Shown here piece by piece: positions 42,721 through 52,413 of a stretch of 64,000 bases of DNA. The notes beneath the pieces are model-generated. The model saw only the letters and a program-made list of their open reading frames with translations, did no database searches and was not told the DNA's origin. The stretch comes from Metabacillus_B sp050107715 (GTDB lineage: Bacteria > Bacillota > Bacilli > Bacillales > Bacillaceae), in assembly GCF_050107715.1 (NCBI RefSeq), contig NZ_JBNILN010000007.1, positions 79,855 to 143,854 on the forward strand, written 5' to 3'. Position 1 is the stretch's first letter, and every line of letters starts with the position of its first letter. A program made the position numbers and the translations under genes.

Positions 42721-43748
42721 TGGCACAGCCTAAAGAAGAGTTTGATCAGAAATCGTTTCAGCCAGTACAGGTTGATTCTCGTGAAGCAGAGGTCATTAAT
42801 AAACCAAGTCTGAGCTTTTGGCAGGATTCCTGGCTGAGGGTTCGGAAAAACAAAGCAGCTATTTTAAGTTTGATCGCTCTGGCATTGCTTATCATGATGG
42901 CATTTTTAGGACCTTTCGTCAGCGGGAAGGATTTCGATACGCAAACGGTCTCACATAACAATTTACCGCCACGGATTCAGGGTTTGGAAAATATTGGCTG
43001 GCTCCCTTTTGACGGTATGGCAGAAAGAAAAAATGGTACAGAATACAACGCATATGAACTGAAGAAAGTAGATGAATATTACTGGTTTGGAACAGACGCT
43101 CTCGGACGGGATCAATTCACCCGTATTTGGAAAGGGACTCAGGTTTCGCTTTATATCGCTTTCTTAGCAGCAGCCATTGATATGGTAATTGGTGTTGCAT
43201 ATGGTGTAATCTCCGGGTACTTCGGAGGACGTCTAGATTCCTTCATGCAACGGATTATTGAAATTCTTGTAGGTATACCAAACCTGGTTATCGTAATCTT
43301 AATGATCATTGTTTTAAAACCAGGTATCTTATCCATTACAATCGCGTTAACGATTACAGGATGGACGACTATGGCAAGGGTCGTGCGTGCTCAAGTCATT
43401 AAATACAAGAACCAGGAATTTGTGCTTGCATCCAGGACTCTCGGTTCTTCAAACCTCCGGATTATGATTAAACATTTGCTGCCAAATCTTGTAGGAGTAA
43501 TTATCATTAACACAATGTTTACTATACCAAGTGCCATCTTCTTCGAGGCTTTCTTAAGCTTCATCGGGCTCGGGCTGAAGGATCCACTGGCATCTCTTGG
43601 AACCTTGATTGATGATGGTTATAGAACGATGAGGCTGCACCCGCATCTGTTGATATACCCTGCAGTCATTATGAGTATTATTATGGTTAGCTTTAATATG
43701 CTGGCAGACGGTCTGCGCGATGCGCTGGATCCGAAAATGCGCGATTAG
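42720..43748 (+). CDS. oppC: Oligopeptide ABC permease OppC
   Basis: The 342-aa second permease has an N-terminal cytoplasmic tail, a first helix near 58-75 and an external region. Four or five further helices follow, with the EAA motif KHLLPNLVGVIIINTMF near residues 250-270. FGTDALGRDQFTRI is typical of OppC/DppC. It pairs with OppB. Its ATG uses the last base of the oppB stop codon. Confidence 0.95.
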   Translation: MAQPKEEFDQKSFQPVQVDSREAEVINKPSLSFWQDSWLRVRKNKAAILSLIALALLIMMAFLGPFVSGKDFDTQTVSHNNLPPRIQGLENIGWLPFDGMAERKNGTEYNAYELKKVDEYYWFGTDALGRDQFTRIWKGTQVSLYIAFLAAAIDMVIGVAYGVISGYFGGRLDSFMQRIIEILVGIPNLVIVILMIIVLKPGILSITIALTITGWTTMARVVRAQVIKYKNQEFVLASRTLGSSNLRIMIKHLLPNLVGVIIINTMFTIPSAIFFEAFLSFIGLGLKDPLASLGTLIDDGYRTMRLHPHLLIYPAVIMSIIMVSFNMLADGLRDALDPKMRD

Positions 43749-43766
43749 TAGAGGCAGGTGGAAAAC

Positions 43767-44810
43767 ATGGAAAAAATGTTGGAAGTTAAGGATTTAAATA
43801 TATCTTTTCATACATTTGGAGGAGAAGTAAAAGCGATCCGCGGTGTATCCTTTGACTTGTTTAAAGGAGAGACGCTTGCGATTGTTGGTGAATCGGGCTC
43901 TGGAAAATCCGTTACAACAAAAAGTATCATGAGGCTTCTGCCGGAAAGCAACTCTGAATACAAAGAAGGTCAAATTTTATTTAATGGCAAGGATTTGACT
44001 AAAGTCAGCGAGAAAGAAATGCAGAAGATTCGCGGTAAAGACATTTCAATGATTTTCCAGGATCCGATGACTTCCCTGAATCCGACAATGAAAATCGGAC
44101 GTCAGATAATGGAACCGATTATTAAACATCAAAAAGCCAGCAAAGCAACAGCGAAGAAACAAGCGATTGATTTACTGCGCCTTGTTGGGATTCCGAATGC
44201 GGAAGCCCGTTTTGAGCAATACCCTCATCAATTTTCCGGCGGGATGAGGCAGCGTGTCGTGATTGCTATTTCGCTTGCCTGCAATCCGAAGGTGTTGATT
44301 GCGGATGAACCGACAACAGCTCTTGATGTAACCATTCAGGCGCAAATTCTTGAATTGATGAAGGATTTACAGAAAAAAATTGACACATCGATCATTTTTA
44401 TAACCCATGATTTGGGAGTCGTTGCAAACGTAGCTGATCGTGTAGCGGTTATGTACGGCGGAAAAATAGTGGAAATCGGAACGGTAGACGAGATCTTTTA
44501 CAATCCGAAGCATCCGTACACATGGGGCCTTTTGAGCTCTATGCCAAGTCTCGACGCAACAGAAGAAGAACTTTATTCAATACCGGGAACTCCTCCAAAT
44601 CTGCTCAATCCTCCTGCGGGTGATGCCTTTGCATTGCGGAGCGAATATGCGATGCAGATTGATATGGAGAAGGAGCCTCCGTTTTTTAAAGTGTCCAACA
44701 CTCATTATGCAGCAACATGGCTTCTGCACCCGGACGCTCCAGCTGTGGAGCCGCCTGAAGCTGTCCGCAAACGGATGAAAATGTTCCCTGCAGCGAAGGA
44801 GGGGAAATAA
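43767..44810 (+). CDS. oppD: Oligopeptide ABC ATPase OppD
   Basis: The 347-aa ATPase has a Walker A GESGSGKSVTT near 40, a Q-loop FQDPMTSLNPT, the signature FSGGMRQRVVIA near 155 and Walker B VLIADEPTTALD near 178. A C-terminal oligo_HPY extension follows. I chose the ATG at 43767 behind GGCAGGTGG over the GTG at 43758. It forms the ATPase pair with OppF. Some family members carry a C-terminal Fe-S cysteine motif, but I do not see a clear one here. Confidence 0.94.
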   Translation: MEKMLEVKDLNISFHTFGGEVKAIRGVSFDLFKGETLAIVGESGSGKSVTTKSIMRLLPESNSEYKEGQILFNGKDLTKVSEKEMQKIRGKDISMIFQDPMTSLNPTMKIGRQIMEPIIKHQKASKATAKKQAIDLLRLVGIPNAEARFEQYPHQFSGGMRQRVVIAISLACNPKVLIADEPTTALDVTIQAQILELMKDLQKKIDTSIIFITHDLGVVANVADRVAVMYGGKIVEIGTVDEIFYNPKHPYTWGLLSSMPSLDATEEELYSIPGTPPNLLNPPAGDAFALRSEYAMQIDMEKEPPFFKVSNTHYAATWLLHPDAPAVEPPEAVRKRMKMFPAAKEGK

Positions 44811-45752
44811 GTGGCTGAAAAATTACTTGAAGTAAAAAACCTGAAGCAGTACTTTAACATAGGGAAGCCGAACATGGTAAAGGCTGTAGATGACTTATCC
44901 TTTGAGATATTTAAAGGGGAAACTCTTGGACTTGTTGGTGAATCCGGCTGCGGAAAGTCTACGACGGGCAGAACGATTATCCGGCTTTATGATGCGACAG
45001 ACGGCGACGTTATTTTCAATGGCGAGAACGTTCACGGGAAAAAATCCAAAAAAGAACTAAAGCAGCTTAACCGTAAAATGCAAATGATTTTTCAGGATCC
45101 TTCCGCTTCCCTTAATGGCAAAATGAAAGTAGTAGACGTTATTGCCGAAGGAATTGATATTCATGGGTTGGCGAAAACGAAGAAGGAGAGGCTGGAGCGC
45201 GTTTATGAGCTGCTGGAAACAGTCGGATTGAACCGTGAGCACGCCAACCGCTATCCTCATGAATTCAGCGGAGGTCAGCGCCAGCGTATCGGAATTGCAC
45301 GTGCTTTGGCTGTAGAGCCTGACTTTATCATCGCTGATGAGCCGATTTCTGCTTTGGATGTTTCCATTCAGGCCCAGGTTGTGAATTTAATGAAGCAGCT
45401 CCAAAAGGATAAGGGGCTGACGTATTTATTCATCGCGCATGATTTATCCATGGTTAAATACATCAGCGACCGAATTGGGGTAATGTACTTCGGAAAACTG
45501 GTTGAACTGGCTACGGCTGAGGAGCTGTACAGAAATCCTATTCATCCGTACACGAAATCATTGCTTTCCGCCATCCCGCTGCCGGATCCGGATTATGAGC
45601 GCACCCGCGTCAGAAAGACATATGATCCTTCTAAGCATAAGAGCCAGCCTGGCGAAGAGATGGAATTCCGAGAAGTGACACCTGGACATTTTGTTATGTG
45701 TTCCAAAGAAGAATTCGATCAATACCAAAAACAGTATTCTGCTACAGTATAA
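44811..45752 (+). CDS. oppF: Oligopeptide ABC ATPase OppF
   Basis: This 313-aa partner ATPase has GESGCGKSTTGRT (Walker A) near 44, FQDPSASLNGKM, the signature FSGGQRQRIGIARAL near 155 and FIIADEPISALD (Walker B). GTG at 44811 directly follows the oppD stop, with GGAGGGG upstream. It ends the opp operon; a hairpin follows at 45764-45789. Confidence 0.95.
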   Translation: MAEKLLEVKNLKQYFNIGKPNMVKAVDDLSFEIFKGETLGLVGESGCGKSTTGRTIIRLYDATDGDVIFNGENVHGKKSKKELKQLNRKMQMIFQDPSASLNGKMKVVDVIAEGIDIHGLAKTKKERLERVYELLETVGLNREHANRYPHEFSGGQRQRIGIARALAVEPDFIIADEPISALDVSIQAQVVNLMKQLQKDKGLTYLFIAHDLSMVKYISDRIGVMYFGKLVELATAEELYRNPIHPYTKSLLSAIPLPDPDYERTRVRKTYDPSKHKSQPGEEMEFREVTPGHFVMCSKEEFDQYQKQYSATV

Positions 45753-45763
45753 TAGAATTAGAA

Positions 45764-45794
45764 AATGCGCCGGTACAGCCTGGCGCGTTTTTTG
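45764..45794 (+). terminator. Terminator of oppABCDF
   Basis: AATGCGCC / GGCGCGTT stem with a 10-nt loop followed by TTTT. Confidence 0.8.
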
Positions 45795-45956
45795 GTTTAT
45801 GTACCAGATGAAGCATTGTGGAATAAAGTGGGCAATGGATTACCTGAGGACTGCGTCAAATGTCTCATTTTGTCATTATAAACAGGGTATCCACTATCAA
45901 CCTATCAAGAACTTCCCTATACTTAAAGAAAGAGATAAAAAAAAGGAGGAACCGGA

Positions 45957-47159
45957 TTGATTAAAAAAGTAATGTTAAAAGTTGCCGCAGCGGGATGTGC
46001 GGTGGCCATTGCAGGACCTGCCTTATCTGCTGCAGCAGCGGAAAGCAAGCCGCTGGCCATGAGTGAAATCGCAATCCCTGAAAAAAAACTCCCTCAGCAT
46101 ATGCCCAGGTTCGAGTATGACTCAGGGTACAGCTTCGAATACCCTGATGCCGTTAGAGGAATCTATGTGACCGGATCCTCTGCCGGAGGAGAAAAGATGG
46201 ATTCTCTGCTGAAAATGATGGACGATACAGAATTAAACAGTATGGTGATTGATGTAAAAGATGATCATGGCAATTTGACCTTTAAGCCTGATAAAGAATC
46301 TTCATTTTATGACGTCAGCCAGTCCTACATAAAAGAACCAAAAGAAATGATGAAAAAGCTTGAGGAACATAAGATTTATCCCATCGCCCGGGTCGTGGTT
46401 TTCAAAGATTCGGTTCTGGCAGAACAAAAACCGGAATGGTCCTACAAGGAGAACGGAGAAGTTTGGGAAAACGGCGGCGGTGACAAATTCGTCAATCCGT
46501 TTGTCAAAGAGGTGTGGGAATACAACGTAGAGGCGGCAAAGGAAGCTGCTAAAATGGGTTTTAAAGAAATCCAGTTTGATTATGTCCGTTTTCCTGAGGG
46601 GTTTGAAACGAAAGATAAAAGGCTGACTTACAGCGAAGGAGATTATCAGAAAGACAGCCGTGATAATACTCAAAAACGGGTTCAGGCTGTGACGGACTTT
46701 GTAGAATATGCCCGCAAGGAATTAAAGCCATATGGCGTGAAAGTATCAGTGGATATATTCGGCTATTCTGCTACCATTCCTGAAGCTCCCGGAATCGGCC
46801 AGAATTTCAGCAAAATATCAGAAAATGTGGACGTGATCTCTTCCATGATCTACCCGAGCCACTGGGGACCTTACTTTGGGATTGAAAAGCCCGATACAGA
46901 GCCCTACAAGCTTGTTAAAGAATATACAAAGGTGGAAAACAAAAAATTGGCTGAATTAAAAACTCCTCCAATTTCGCGGCCATGGCTCCAGGATTTCACT
47001 GCATCCTATCTAGGATCGGGAAATTATATTAAATATGGAAAATCGGAAGTGGAGGCGCAGATCAAAGCGCTGAATGAAGAAGGAATTAATGAGTTTCTGT
47101 TATGGAATGCCGGCAGCCGCTATACTAAAGGGGTGGATTACACTCCCCTGGAAAAATAA
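45957..47159 (+). CDS. Secreted putative glycoside hydrolase, DUF4015
   Basis: The 400-aa protein has a signal peptide of about 28 residues ending SAAAAES. A TIM-barrel-like DUF4015 domain follows, with RGIYVTGSSAGGEKMDSLL, LNSMVIDVKDDHGNL, IQFDYVRFPEG near 200-212 and VDVISSMIYPSHWGP. The Asp and Glu residues in DVKDD and FDYVRFPE are likely catalytic candidates. It probably acts on a cell-surface polysaccharide, but no substrate is known. TTG at 45957 lies 7 nt after AAAAGGAGG. It replaces the yjbB position of B. subtilis and is followed by a terminator. Confidence 0.83.
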   Translation: MIKKVMLKVAAAGCAVAIAGPALSAAAAESKPLAMSEIAIPEKKLPQHMPRFEYDSGYSFEYPDAVRGIYVTGSSAGGEKMDSLLKMMDDTELNSMVIDVKDDHGNLTFKPDKESSFYDVSQSYIKEPKEMMKKLEEHKIYPIARVVVFKDSVLAEQKPEWSYKENGEVWENGGGDKFVNPFVKEVWEYNVEAAKEAAKMGFKEIQFDYVRFPEGFETKDKRLTYSEGDYQKDSRDNTQKRVQAVTDFVEYARKELKPYGVKVSVDIFGYSATIPEAPGIGQNFSKISENVDVISSMIYPSHWGPYFGIEKPDTEPYKLVKEYTKVENKKLAELKTPPISRPWLQDFTASYLGSGNYIKYGKSEVEAQIKALNEEGINEFLLWNAGSRYTKGVDYTPLEK

Positions 47160-47168
47160 AAGAAAAAG

Positions 47169-47200
47169 ACCGCAGGCTGCACGCTCAGCCTGCGGTTATT
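47169..47200. terminator. Terminator after the DUF4015 gene
   Basis: ACCGCAGGCTG / CAGCCTGCGGT stem with a 6-nt loop lies between convergent genes; T-rich flanks occur on both strands. Confidence 0.75.
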
Positions 47201-47375
47201 TCCTCTTTACCCGATTCCATCCTTTTTGTGTATTCAATGATTGCTGATAATACTTGGCTCTCTCTTTCCCGCCAAATAACCCTGATCCAATCCCGTTGGC
47301 GATAACTCCCATCGTTGCCGTTAATCCAATAACAAATAATGAGAACAAAGCAAAGTCAGTAAAGTAGGCAAGCAT
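47196..47375 (-). CDS. Small membrane protein of unknown function
   Basis: This 59-aa protein has one hydrophobic helix (about residues 9-33, ending GVIANGIGSGLFGG) followed by a basic tail KERAKYYQQSLNTQKGWNRVKRK. AAGGAG precedes the ATG at 47375 with ordinary spacing. A single helix plus a basic cytoplasmic tail is typical of many small Bacillus membrane proteins; I know no name for it. Confidence 0.7.
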   Translation of the reverse strand: MLAYFTDFALFSLFVIGLTATMGVIANGIGSGLFGGKERAKYYQQSLNTQKGWNRVKRK

Positions 47376-47511
47376 ATTCGTCAGCTCCTTAAAATCATTA
47401 TACGTTATTATAATGGAATTTTCAGTTAATTATGTGAAGTGTACATTTTTATGTTTATGCATGAGGCAAATGGGTAAATTATCTATACAACTACAAATTA
47501 GGAGAGAATGA

Positions 47512-48090
47512 ATGAACTGGTATGAGAAACTGAGTCAGTACTTTCCAATTGAAGAGATGAAGTCACGTGAGCATATAGAGGCCCTTTTGAAAGAAAAGGG
47601 AGATATTTACTATAAGGATGAAGGTCCAAAGCATGTTTTGATGTTCGCAGAGCTGGAGGATTTCCTGTTTATCGATTACATATATGTCTCCAAGGACGCC
47701 CGTGGAGAAGGTTTGGGCCACAAACTGATTTCCAGAATGAAAGAAAAGAACAAGCCAATCATCTTGGAGGTTGAGCCTGTTGATGAAACAGATCTTGATA
47801 CGGCAAAGCGGCTGAAGTTTTATCAAAGGGAAGGGTTTCATCACGCAAGCTCTATCGGATATGCAAGAAAGTCTCTTGCCACTAATGAAGTGAACCACAT
47901 GGAGATCCTATACTGGTCTCCTAACGACAGGCCTGAATCAGAAATTTTTTCCGCAATGAAGGAAACCTACAAACAGATTCATACGTATAAGGATAAGGAA
48001 TGGTACGGCCGTTCTTATGAAGATGTAACAGATGTGCTCAAAATCAGAAGCGATGACGAGCTCAATGATATTTTCGATGAAGAGAGCTAA
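47512..48090 (+). CDS. yjbC: GNAT-family acetyltransferase YjbC
   Basis: The 192-aa protein has a GNAT core: the strand-loop IDYIYVSKDARGEGLGHKLI with the acetyl-CoA-binding R/G-x-x-G near residues 65-75, and YQREGFHHAS later. A non-GNAT C-terminal extension of about 60 residues, acidic at its end, is shared with YjbC. In B. subtilis yjbC lies just before spx and is partly cotranscribed with it. AGGAGAG precedes the ATG. The substrate is unknown. Confidence 0.9.
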   Translation: MNWYEKLSQYFPIEEMKSREHIEALLKEKGDIYYKDEGPKHVLMFAELEDFLFIDYIYVSKDARGEGLGHKLISRMKEKNKPIILEVEPVDETDLDTAKRLKFYQREGFHHASSIGYARKSLATNEVNHMEILYWSPNDRPESEIFSAMKETYKQIHTYKDKEWYGRSYEDVTDVLKIRSDDELNDIFDEES

Positions 48091-48244
48091 ATGAGAATGT
48101 GTGTTTAAATGACACGCTGGGCAGTGCTTCTTTGAAATTTCTTTCAGATATCCTGTTTGAATATTTCCATTTTCATTTTTAACAATGGATAAGTTGATTG
48201 AGTAGGAATTGTAACGAAGTTGTCAAAGTTTTGCTGAAAAGATA

Positions 48245-48273
48245 TTCACTAACTTACTTTTTTATAGTATAAT
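48245..48273 (+). promoter_or_regulatory. Candidate spx promoter
   Basis: TATAAT (48268-48273) with TTCACT (48245-48250) 17 nt upstream, about 65 nt before the spx start. B. subtilis spx has several promoters; others may overlap yjbC. Confidence 0.45.
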
Positions 48274-48338
48274 GAGCAATAGATATTACTTGTTTAAAGT
48301 AATTTTATTTTAAACTATGTACAGAGGAGTGAAATTAA

Positions 48339-48737
48339 ATGGTAACATTGTATACATCACCAAGCTGTACTTCATGTAGAAAAGCAAAGGCGTGGCTCGA
48401 AGAACATGAAATTCCTTATACTGAAAGAAATATTTTATCCGACACCATGTCCATCAATGAAATTAAAGAAATTTTGAGGATGACAGAGGACGGAACGGAT
48501 GAGATTATTTCCACCAGGTCTAAAATATTCCAAAAATTAAACGTAAACCTTGAGAGCATGCCTCTGCAGGATCTATATCAGCTTATCCAGGATTATCCGG
48601 GTCTTCTGAGAAGGCCGATCATGATTGATGAAAAACGTCTTCAGGTGGGATACAATGAAGATGAAATCCGCCGCTTTTTGCCTAGAAAAGTCCGTACGTA
48701 CCAGCTGCGTGAAGCACAGCGCTTAGTAAATGAATAA
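48339..48737 (+). CDS. spx: Transcriptional regulator Spx
   Basis: Spx binds the RNA polymerase alpha-subunit C-terminal domain and switches on thiol-stress genes. The 132-aa ArsC-like protein has the redox switch CTSC (Cys10 and Cys13), Arg60 in STRSK and Arg92 in LLRRPIM, and ends in the flexible tail used for ClpXP degradation. GAGGAGTG precedes the ATG. Its ClpXP adaptor SpxH is also in this window (56683-57558). Confidence 0.97.
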   Translation: MVTLYTSPSCTSCRKAKAWLEEHEIPYTERNILSDTMSINEIKEILRMTEDGTDEIISTRSKIFQKLNVNLESMPLQDLYQLIQDYPGLLRRPIMIDEKRLQVGYNEDEIRRFLPRKVRTYQLREAQRLVNE

Positions 48738-48743
48738 ACCAGA

Positions 48744-48769
48744 AGCCTTCCGGACCGGAAGGCTTTTTA
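48744..48769. terminator. Terminator between spx and yjbE
   Basis: AGCCTTCC / GGAAGGCT stem with a 5-nt loop and TTTTT; it lies between convergent genes. Confidence 0.8.
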
Positions 48770-49429
48770 AGTGTTTAAATTCTTCTTTTTCGTTATAATA
48801 CCGCTTATAACAAAGATGAGAACCGTAAAATACGGAATCGCTTCAAGAAACATCGGCCGGTCTGCGAGGAACTGAAGCTGGTCTTCATGAGAAATCATTT
48901 TGCCGGCCGTATAAGCAAGCATCCCGCCGCCAACATAGAGTAAATAAGGAAACCGATCAATAAGCTTTAAGACAAATTTGCTTCCCCATATAATAACCGG
49001 AATGGATATGAAAAGTCCTGTTACGACAAGCATCGTATGTCCGTTGGCTGCACCGGCGACGGCAATCACGTTATCGAGCCCCATCAGCACATCAGCAGCT
49101 ACAATCGTCCGTACCGCTTTCCAGAGGCTTCCATGGCTTTTTACATGTTCCTCTTCTTCATCTCCGCCGCACATTAACCCGAATGATATATACAGCAGAA
49201 AAATTCCCCCCGCCAGCTGAAGGTAAGGAATGGTAAGCAGGTAAACTGCGACAGTCGTTAGTGCGGTGCGCAGGGCTATGGCTAAGAAGGTTCCGATAAT
49301 AATGGCTTTTTGTCTTTGTTTCTCGGGTAAATTTCTGCTTGCCATGGCTATTACGATGGCATTATCCCCGCCTAGAATCAGATCAATGCCAATAATCATG
49401 AATAACGATATGAGAAACTCCTGCTCCAT
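48767..49429 (-). CDS. yjbE: TerC-family membrane protein YjbE
   Basis: The 220-aa protein has about seven membrane helices. The TerC hallmark acidic motifs are IDLILGGDNAIVIAMA near residues 14-29 and VAADVLMGLDNVIAVAGAA near 110-128. The family is linked to metal export, notably manganese supply to exported enzymes. No manganese (yybP-ykoY) riboswitch was found upstream. GGGGG lies before the ATG at 49429. It is convergent with spx. Confidence 0.9.
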   Translation of the reverse strand: MEQEFLISLFMIIGIDLILGGDNAIVIAMASRNLPEKQRQKAIIIGTFLAIALRTALTTVAVYLLTIPYLQLAGGIFLLYISFGLMCGGDEEEEHVKSHGSLWKAVRTIVAADVLMGLDNVIAVAGAANGHTMLVVTGLFISIPVIIWGSKFVLKLIDRFPYLLYVGGGMLAYTAGKMISHEDQLQFLADRPMFLEAIPYFTVLIFVISGIITKKKNLNT

Positions 49430-49738
49430 CCAATACCCCCGTTTGCTTCACTAAATAGGCTTGTGCTTGTACCAAATATATGAATTCCCCTCCGCTTTAT
49501 GCCTTCTCGTGGGTTAATAACTGTTTTCATCCATTTCAGTGTTTTTTTATTTCATTTACAGCCGATTTATCATAAAATAGGAGTACAAGATTCTCATGGC
49601 GGGTTGACTGGCATGAGAAGATTGTGGTAAGCATTAAGGCGGTTAAATAATACAGCTTTGGGGTAAAGTGTAGGAAAGTGCAACTATCGGGGGTTTAGTT
49701 GTCCCTTCAACATCAAAAATAGAAGGGAAGTGTAATCC
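49430..49738. other. Intergenic region between divergent yjbE and mecA
   Basis: I see no gene here. A weak TTTCAT / TAAAAT pair near 49551-49579 could drive mecA. A small hairpin CAACTA / TAGTTG (49681-49701) with a G-rich loop lies in the probable mecA leader. Confidence 0.4.
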
Positions 49739-50395
49739 ATGGAAATTGAACGCATTAATGAGCACACTGTGAAATTTTACATTTCCTATGGCGATATAGA
49801 AGAACGCGGTTTTGACCGGGATGAAATCTGGTACAACCGTGAACGCAGCGAAGAATTGTTCTGGGAAATGATGGACGAAGTACATGAAGAGGAAGACTTT
49901 ATGATGGAAGGGCCGCTGTGGATTCAGGTTCAGGCAATGGACAAAGGTCTGGAAGTTGTAGTTACGAGAGCACAGATGTCGAAAGATGGACAGAAGCTCG
50001 AACTGCCGATAAGCGATGATAAATATCATGAGATCCCTGTTGATGAGAACATCGACAGTTTAATGGATGATCATTTCTCCAAATCCACTGCGGAACAGGA
50101 AGATCAGCCGCCGCAGCTTGAATATGTGATTCATTTTAATGATTTTGAAGACTTGATTTCTTTAGCGAAAACGGGCCTTTCAGGGTTTACAAACAGTCTT
50201 TATGCATTGAATTCACACTACTTCTTGTATACAGAGTTTACAGATGAGCAGGCTGAAGAAGAAATGGATAATCTCCTGAGCATTATTGCAGAATATGGCA
50301 GCCAATCCAAAGTCACGGTGCACAGACTTGAGGAATATGGAAAGAAAGTTATGGGAGAGCATGCCCTTCATACCCTCCGCAAACATTTCGCTTAA
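49739..50395 (+). CDS. mecA: ClpCP adaptor MecA
   Basis: MecA brings ComK and other substrates to the ClpC-ClpP protease and so blocks competence until ComS releases it. The 218-aa protein has the N-terminal substrate-binding domain (MEIERINEHTVKFYISYGDI, an acidic EMMDEVHEEEDF helix) and the C-terminal ClpC-binding domain (FEDLISLAKTGL through HRLEEYGKKVM). AAGGGAAGTG precedes the ATG. A terminator follows at 50402-50427. Confidence 0.96.
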   Translation: MEIERINEHTVKFYISYGDIEERGFDRDEIWYNRERSEELFWEMMDEVHEEEDFMMEGPLWIQVQAMDKGLEVVVTRAQMSKDGQKLELPISDDKYHEIPVDENIDSLMDDHFSKSTAEQEDQPPQLEYVIHFNDFEDLISLAKTGLSGFTNSLYALNSHYFLYTEFTDEQAEEEMDNLLSIIAEYGSQSKVTVHRLEEYGKKVMGEHALHTLRKHFA

Positions 50396-50401
50396 TTTCC
50401 T

Positions 50402-50435
50402 GAGCCGATTTCATAAGGAATCGGTTCTTTTTTTT
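50402..50435 (+). terminator. Terminator of mecA
   Basis: GAGCCGATT / AATCGGTTC stem followed by eight T. Confidence 0.85.
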
Positions 50436-50548
50436 GCACGTATAAGGGCTCTGAAAAAATCAATCGCCCTTCTCTTTGGTTATCATTGAATCTTTTGGGG
50501 AATGTAATTCGTACTATAGTATATGCTGCAGAAAAGTCAGGTGAAAAG

Positions 50549-52063
50549 ATGAAAAATTTTATACAGGTCATTATCTTTGCTGTATTTATTACCGGAGTTA
50601 TTTTATTAACAAAAAACTATTGGGGCGACTGGATTCTGGGTTCATTGAGCATTATTTTTACCCTGTCCATTGTCTTCATCGGATTCGTTATCTTTATGGA
50701 AAACAGGAAGCCGAATCAGACATTAACATGGCTCATTGTTCTCGGCGCATTTCCGATTGTCGGGTTCTTATTTTATATGCTTTTCGGACGGAATGTGAGA
50801 AAAAGAAGGCTTTTTGAGAAGAAAGGGTTAATTGACCAGCAGGTTTATCTGCAAATTGAAGGAGAACATCAAAATTATCATGAGAAAGCAGAACAAATGG
50901 GCGACCACCAGAAGCTTATGTTTAAGCTTGCGCATAACCTTAGCCACAGCCCTGTTTCCTTTGCCTCTCAGACTAAAATCTTAACGAATGGAGATCAGAA
51001 GTTTCCAGCCGTACTGGAGGAAATCAAAAAAGCGGAAACCTACATCCATTTGGAGTATTATATCGTCCGCCATGATGAAATTGGAATCCAGCTGCAGGAA
51101 GCGCTTATAGAAAAAGCCAAAGAGGGCGTTGAGGTCCGATTCCTTTACGATGCAGTTGGGAGCTGGAAGCTTTCGAAGGCCTACATAAGCAAAATGCACA
51201 GAGCCGGCATTGAAATGGTGCCTTTTCTTCCAGTCCGTCTTCCATTCCTAAGCAACAAAATCAATTTCCGCAATCACCGGAAAATTGTGATTATTGATGG
51301 AAAAATTGGATTTATGGGCGGACTTAACGTTGGAGATGAATATTTAGGAAAAGTGGATTTTTATGGTTTTTGGCGGGATACCCATCTTATGGTTATAGGG
51401 GAAGAAGTACGGACACTCCATATGATCTTCCTGCAGGATTGGTATTACATGACGGGTAAAGAACTGGATACAGAAACGTATCTTCAGGCCGATCCAGACG
51501 AGTATCCTCTGGGCAACGGCGGTGTGCAGATGATTGCCGGGGGCCCTGATAATAAGTGGGAAAACATTAAAAGCCTGTTTTTTTCGATGCTTGTATCCGC
51601 TAAGGATTCCATATGGATTGCATCCCCGTATTTTATTCCCGATGAAGACATATTGTCCGCGCTGAAGGTCGCTGCTCTAAGCGGAGTAGACGTAAAACTG
51701 CTCGTACCAAAAAGGCCGGATAAAAAACTTGTGTTTTACGCTTCAAGATCCTATTTTGCTGAACTGATGGAAGCAGGAGCGGAAATTTACGAATACGAAA
51801 AAGGCTTTATGCACAGCAAAATCGTAATTGTGGACTATGAGCTTGCATCCATTGGAACAGCGAATATGGATATGCGGAGCTTTCATCTGAATTTCGAGGT
51901 CAATGCATTCCTGTACAGAACGGACAGCACAGTCACCCTCGTGGAAGAATACGAAAAGGATTTAAAAGAATCCAAAAGACTTGAAATGGAAGATTTTATA
52001 AAGCGCAGTTTTTTCCAGAGAGTTTTTGAATCGTTTGCCAGGCTGCTTTCACCGATGCTCTGA
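50549..52063 (+). CDS. cls: Cardiolipin synthase
   Basis: The enzyme joins two phosphatidylglycerol molecules into cardiolipin in the membrane. The 504-aa protein has two N-terminal membrane helices (about 3-23 and 33-55, then a third hydrophobic stretch). Two phospholipase-D HKD motifs follow, NHRKIVIIDGKIGFMGG near 241 and HSKIVIVDYELASIGTAN near 421. The ATG at 50549 lies 5 nt after AGGTG; the longer frame to 50486 has no site. In B. subtilis mecA is followed by coiA, so cls is an extra gene here. Confidence 0.94.
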   Translation: MKNFIQVIIFAVFITGVILLTKNYWGDWILGSLSIIFTLSIVFIGFVIFMENRKPNQTLTWLIVLGAFPIVGFLFYMLFGRNVRKRRLFEKKGLIDQQVYLQIEGEHQNYHEKAEQMGDHQKLMFKLAHNLSHSPVSFASQTKILTNGDQKFPAVLEEIKKAETYIHLEYYIVRHDEIGIQLQEALIEKAKEGVEVRFLYDAVGSWKLSKAYISKMHRAGIEMVPFLPVRLPFLSNKINFRNHRKIVIIDGKIGFMGGLNVGDEYLGKVDFYGFWRDTHLMVIGEEVRTLHMIFLQDWYYMTGKELDTETYLQADPDEYPLGNGGVQMIAGGPDNKWENIKSLFFSMLVSAKDSIWIASPYFIPDEDILSALKVAALSGVDVKLLVPKRPDKKLVFYASRSYFAELMEAGAEIYEYEKGFMHSKIVIVDYELASIGTANMDMRSFHLNFEVNAFLYRTDSTVTLVEEYEKDLKESKRLEMEDFIKRSFFQRVFESFARLLSPML

Positions 52064-52413
52064 ATTAGAGTCAAGCCCTTTTGTCTTTGAATAAACTCCT
52101 CTTAAGACCTTTAATAACAGGATCAAAGCGGCTGTATAAAAAGTCCTGCTGAGAGTTTATAAAAATGGAAAAACCCCCGGCAAAACTAGGGGGTTTTCTT
52201 TGTTGATCCGTTCAATCAGCGTAGGCAACCCCAATCTATATGGAGAACCCTTTAAAACGAAATTACTGATCATCAGAGGAACACAGGAAACGCCAGTCTC
52301 CAGCTGAAAAATTCACTTTTTGGACAGCAAAACACAACCTTGCAATTTGGAAAGGAATCGGGCCCTTCTCTGAAGAATGAGTAGGGGCTGAACGATTGCG
52401 AGGAGGAATTATA
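52064..52413. other. Intergenic region cls-coiA with terminator
   Basis: No gene is seen. AAAACCCCC / GGGGGTTTT at 52170-52197 is a terminator-like hairpin followed by CTTTG. It lies about 105 nt after the cls stop and before the coiA promoter area. Confidence 0.6.

Noticed and set aside
49430..49738. Manganese (yybP-ykoY) riboswitch upstream of the TerC-family gene
   Set aside because: Looked for because some TerC genes have one; the conserved motif sequences are not present on the minus strand.
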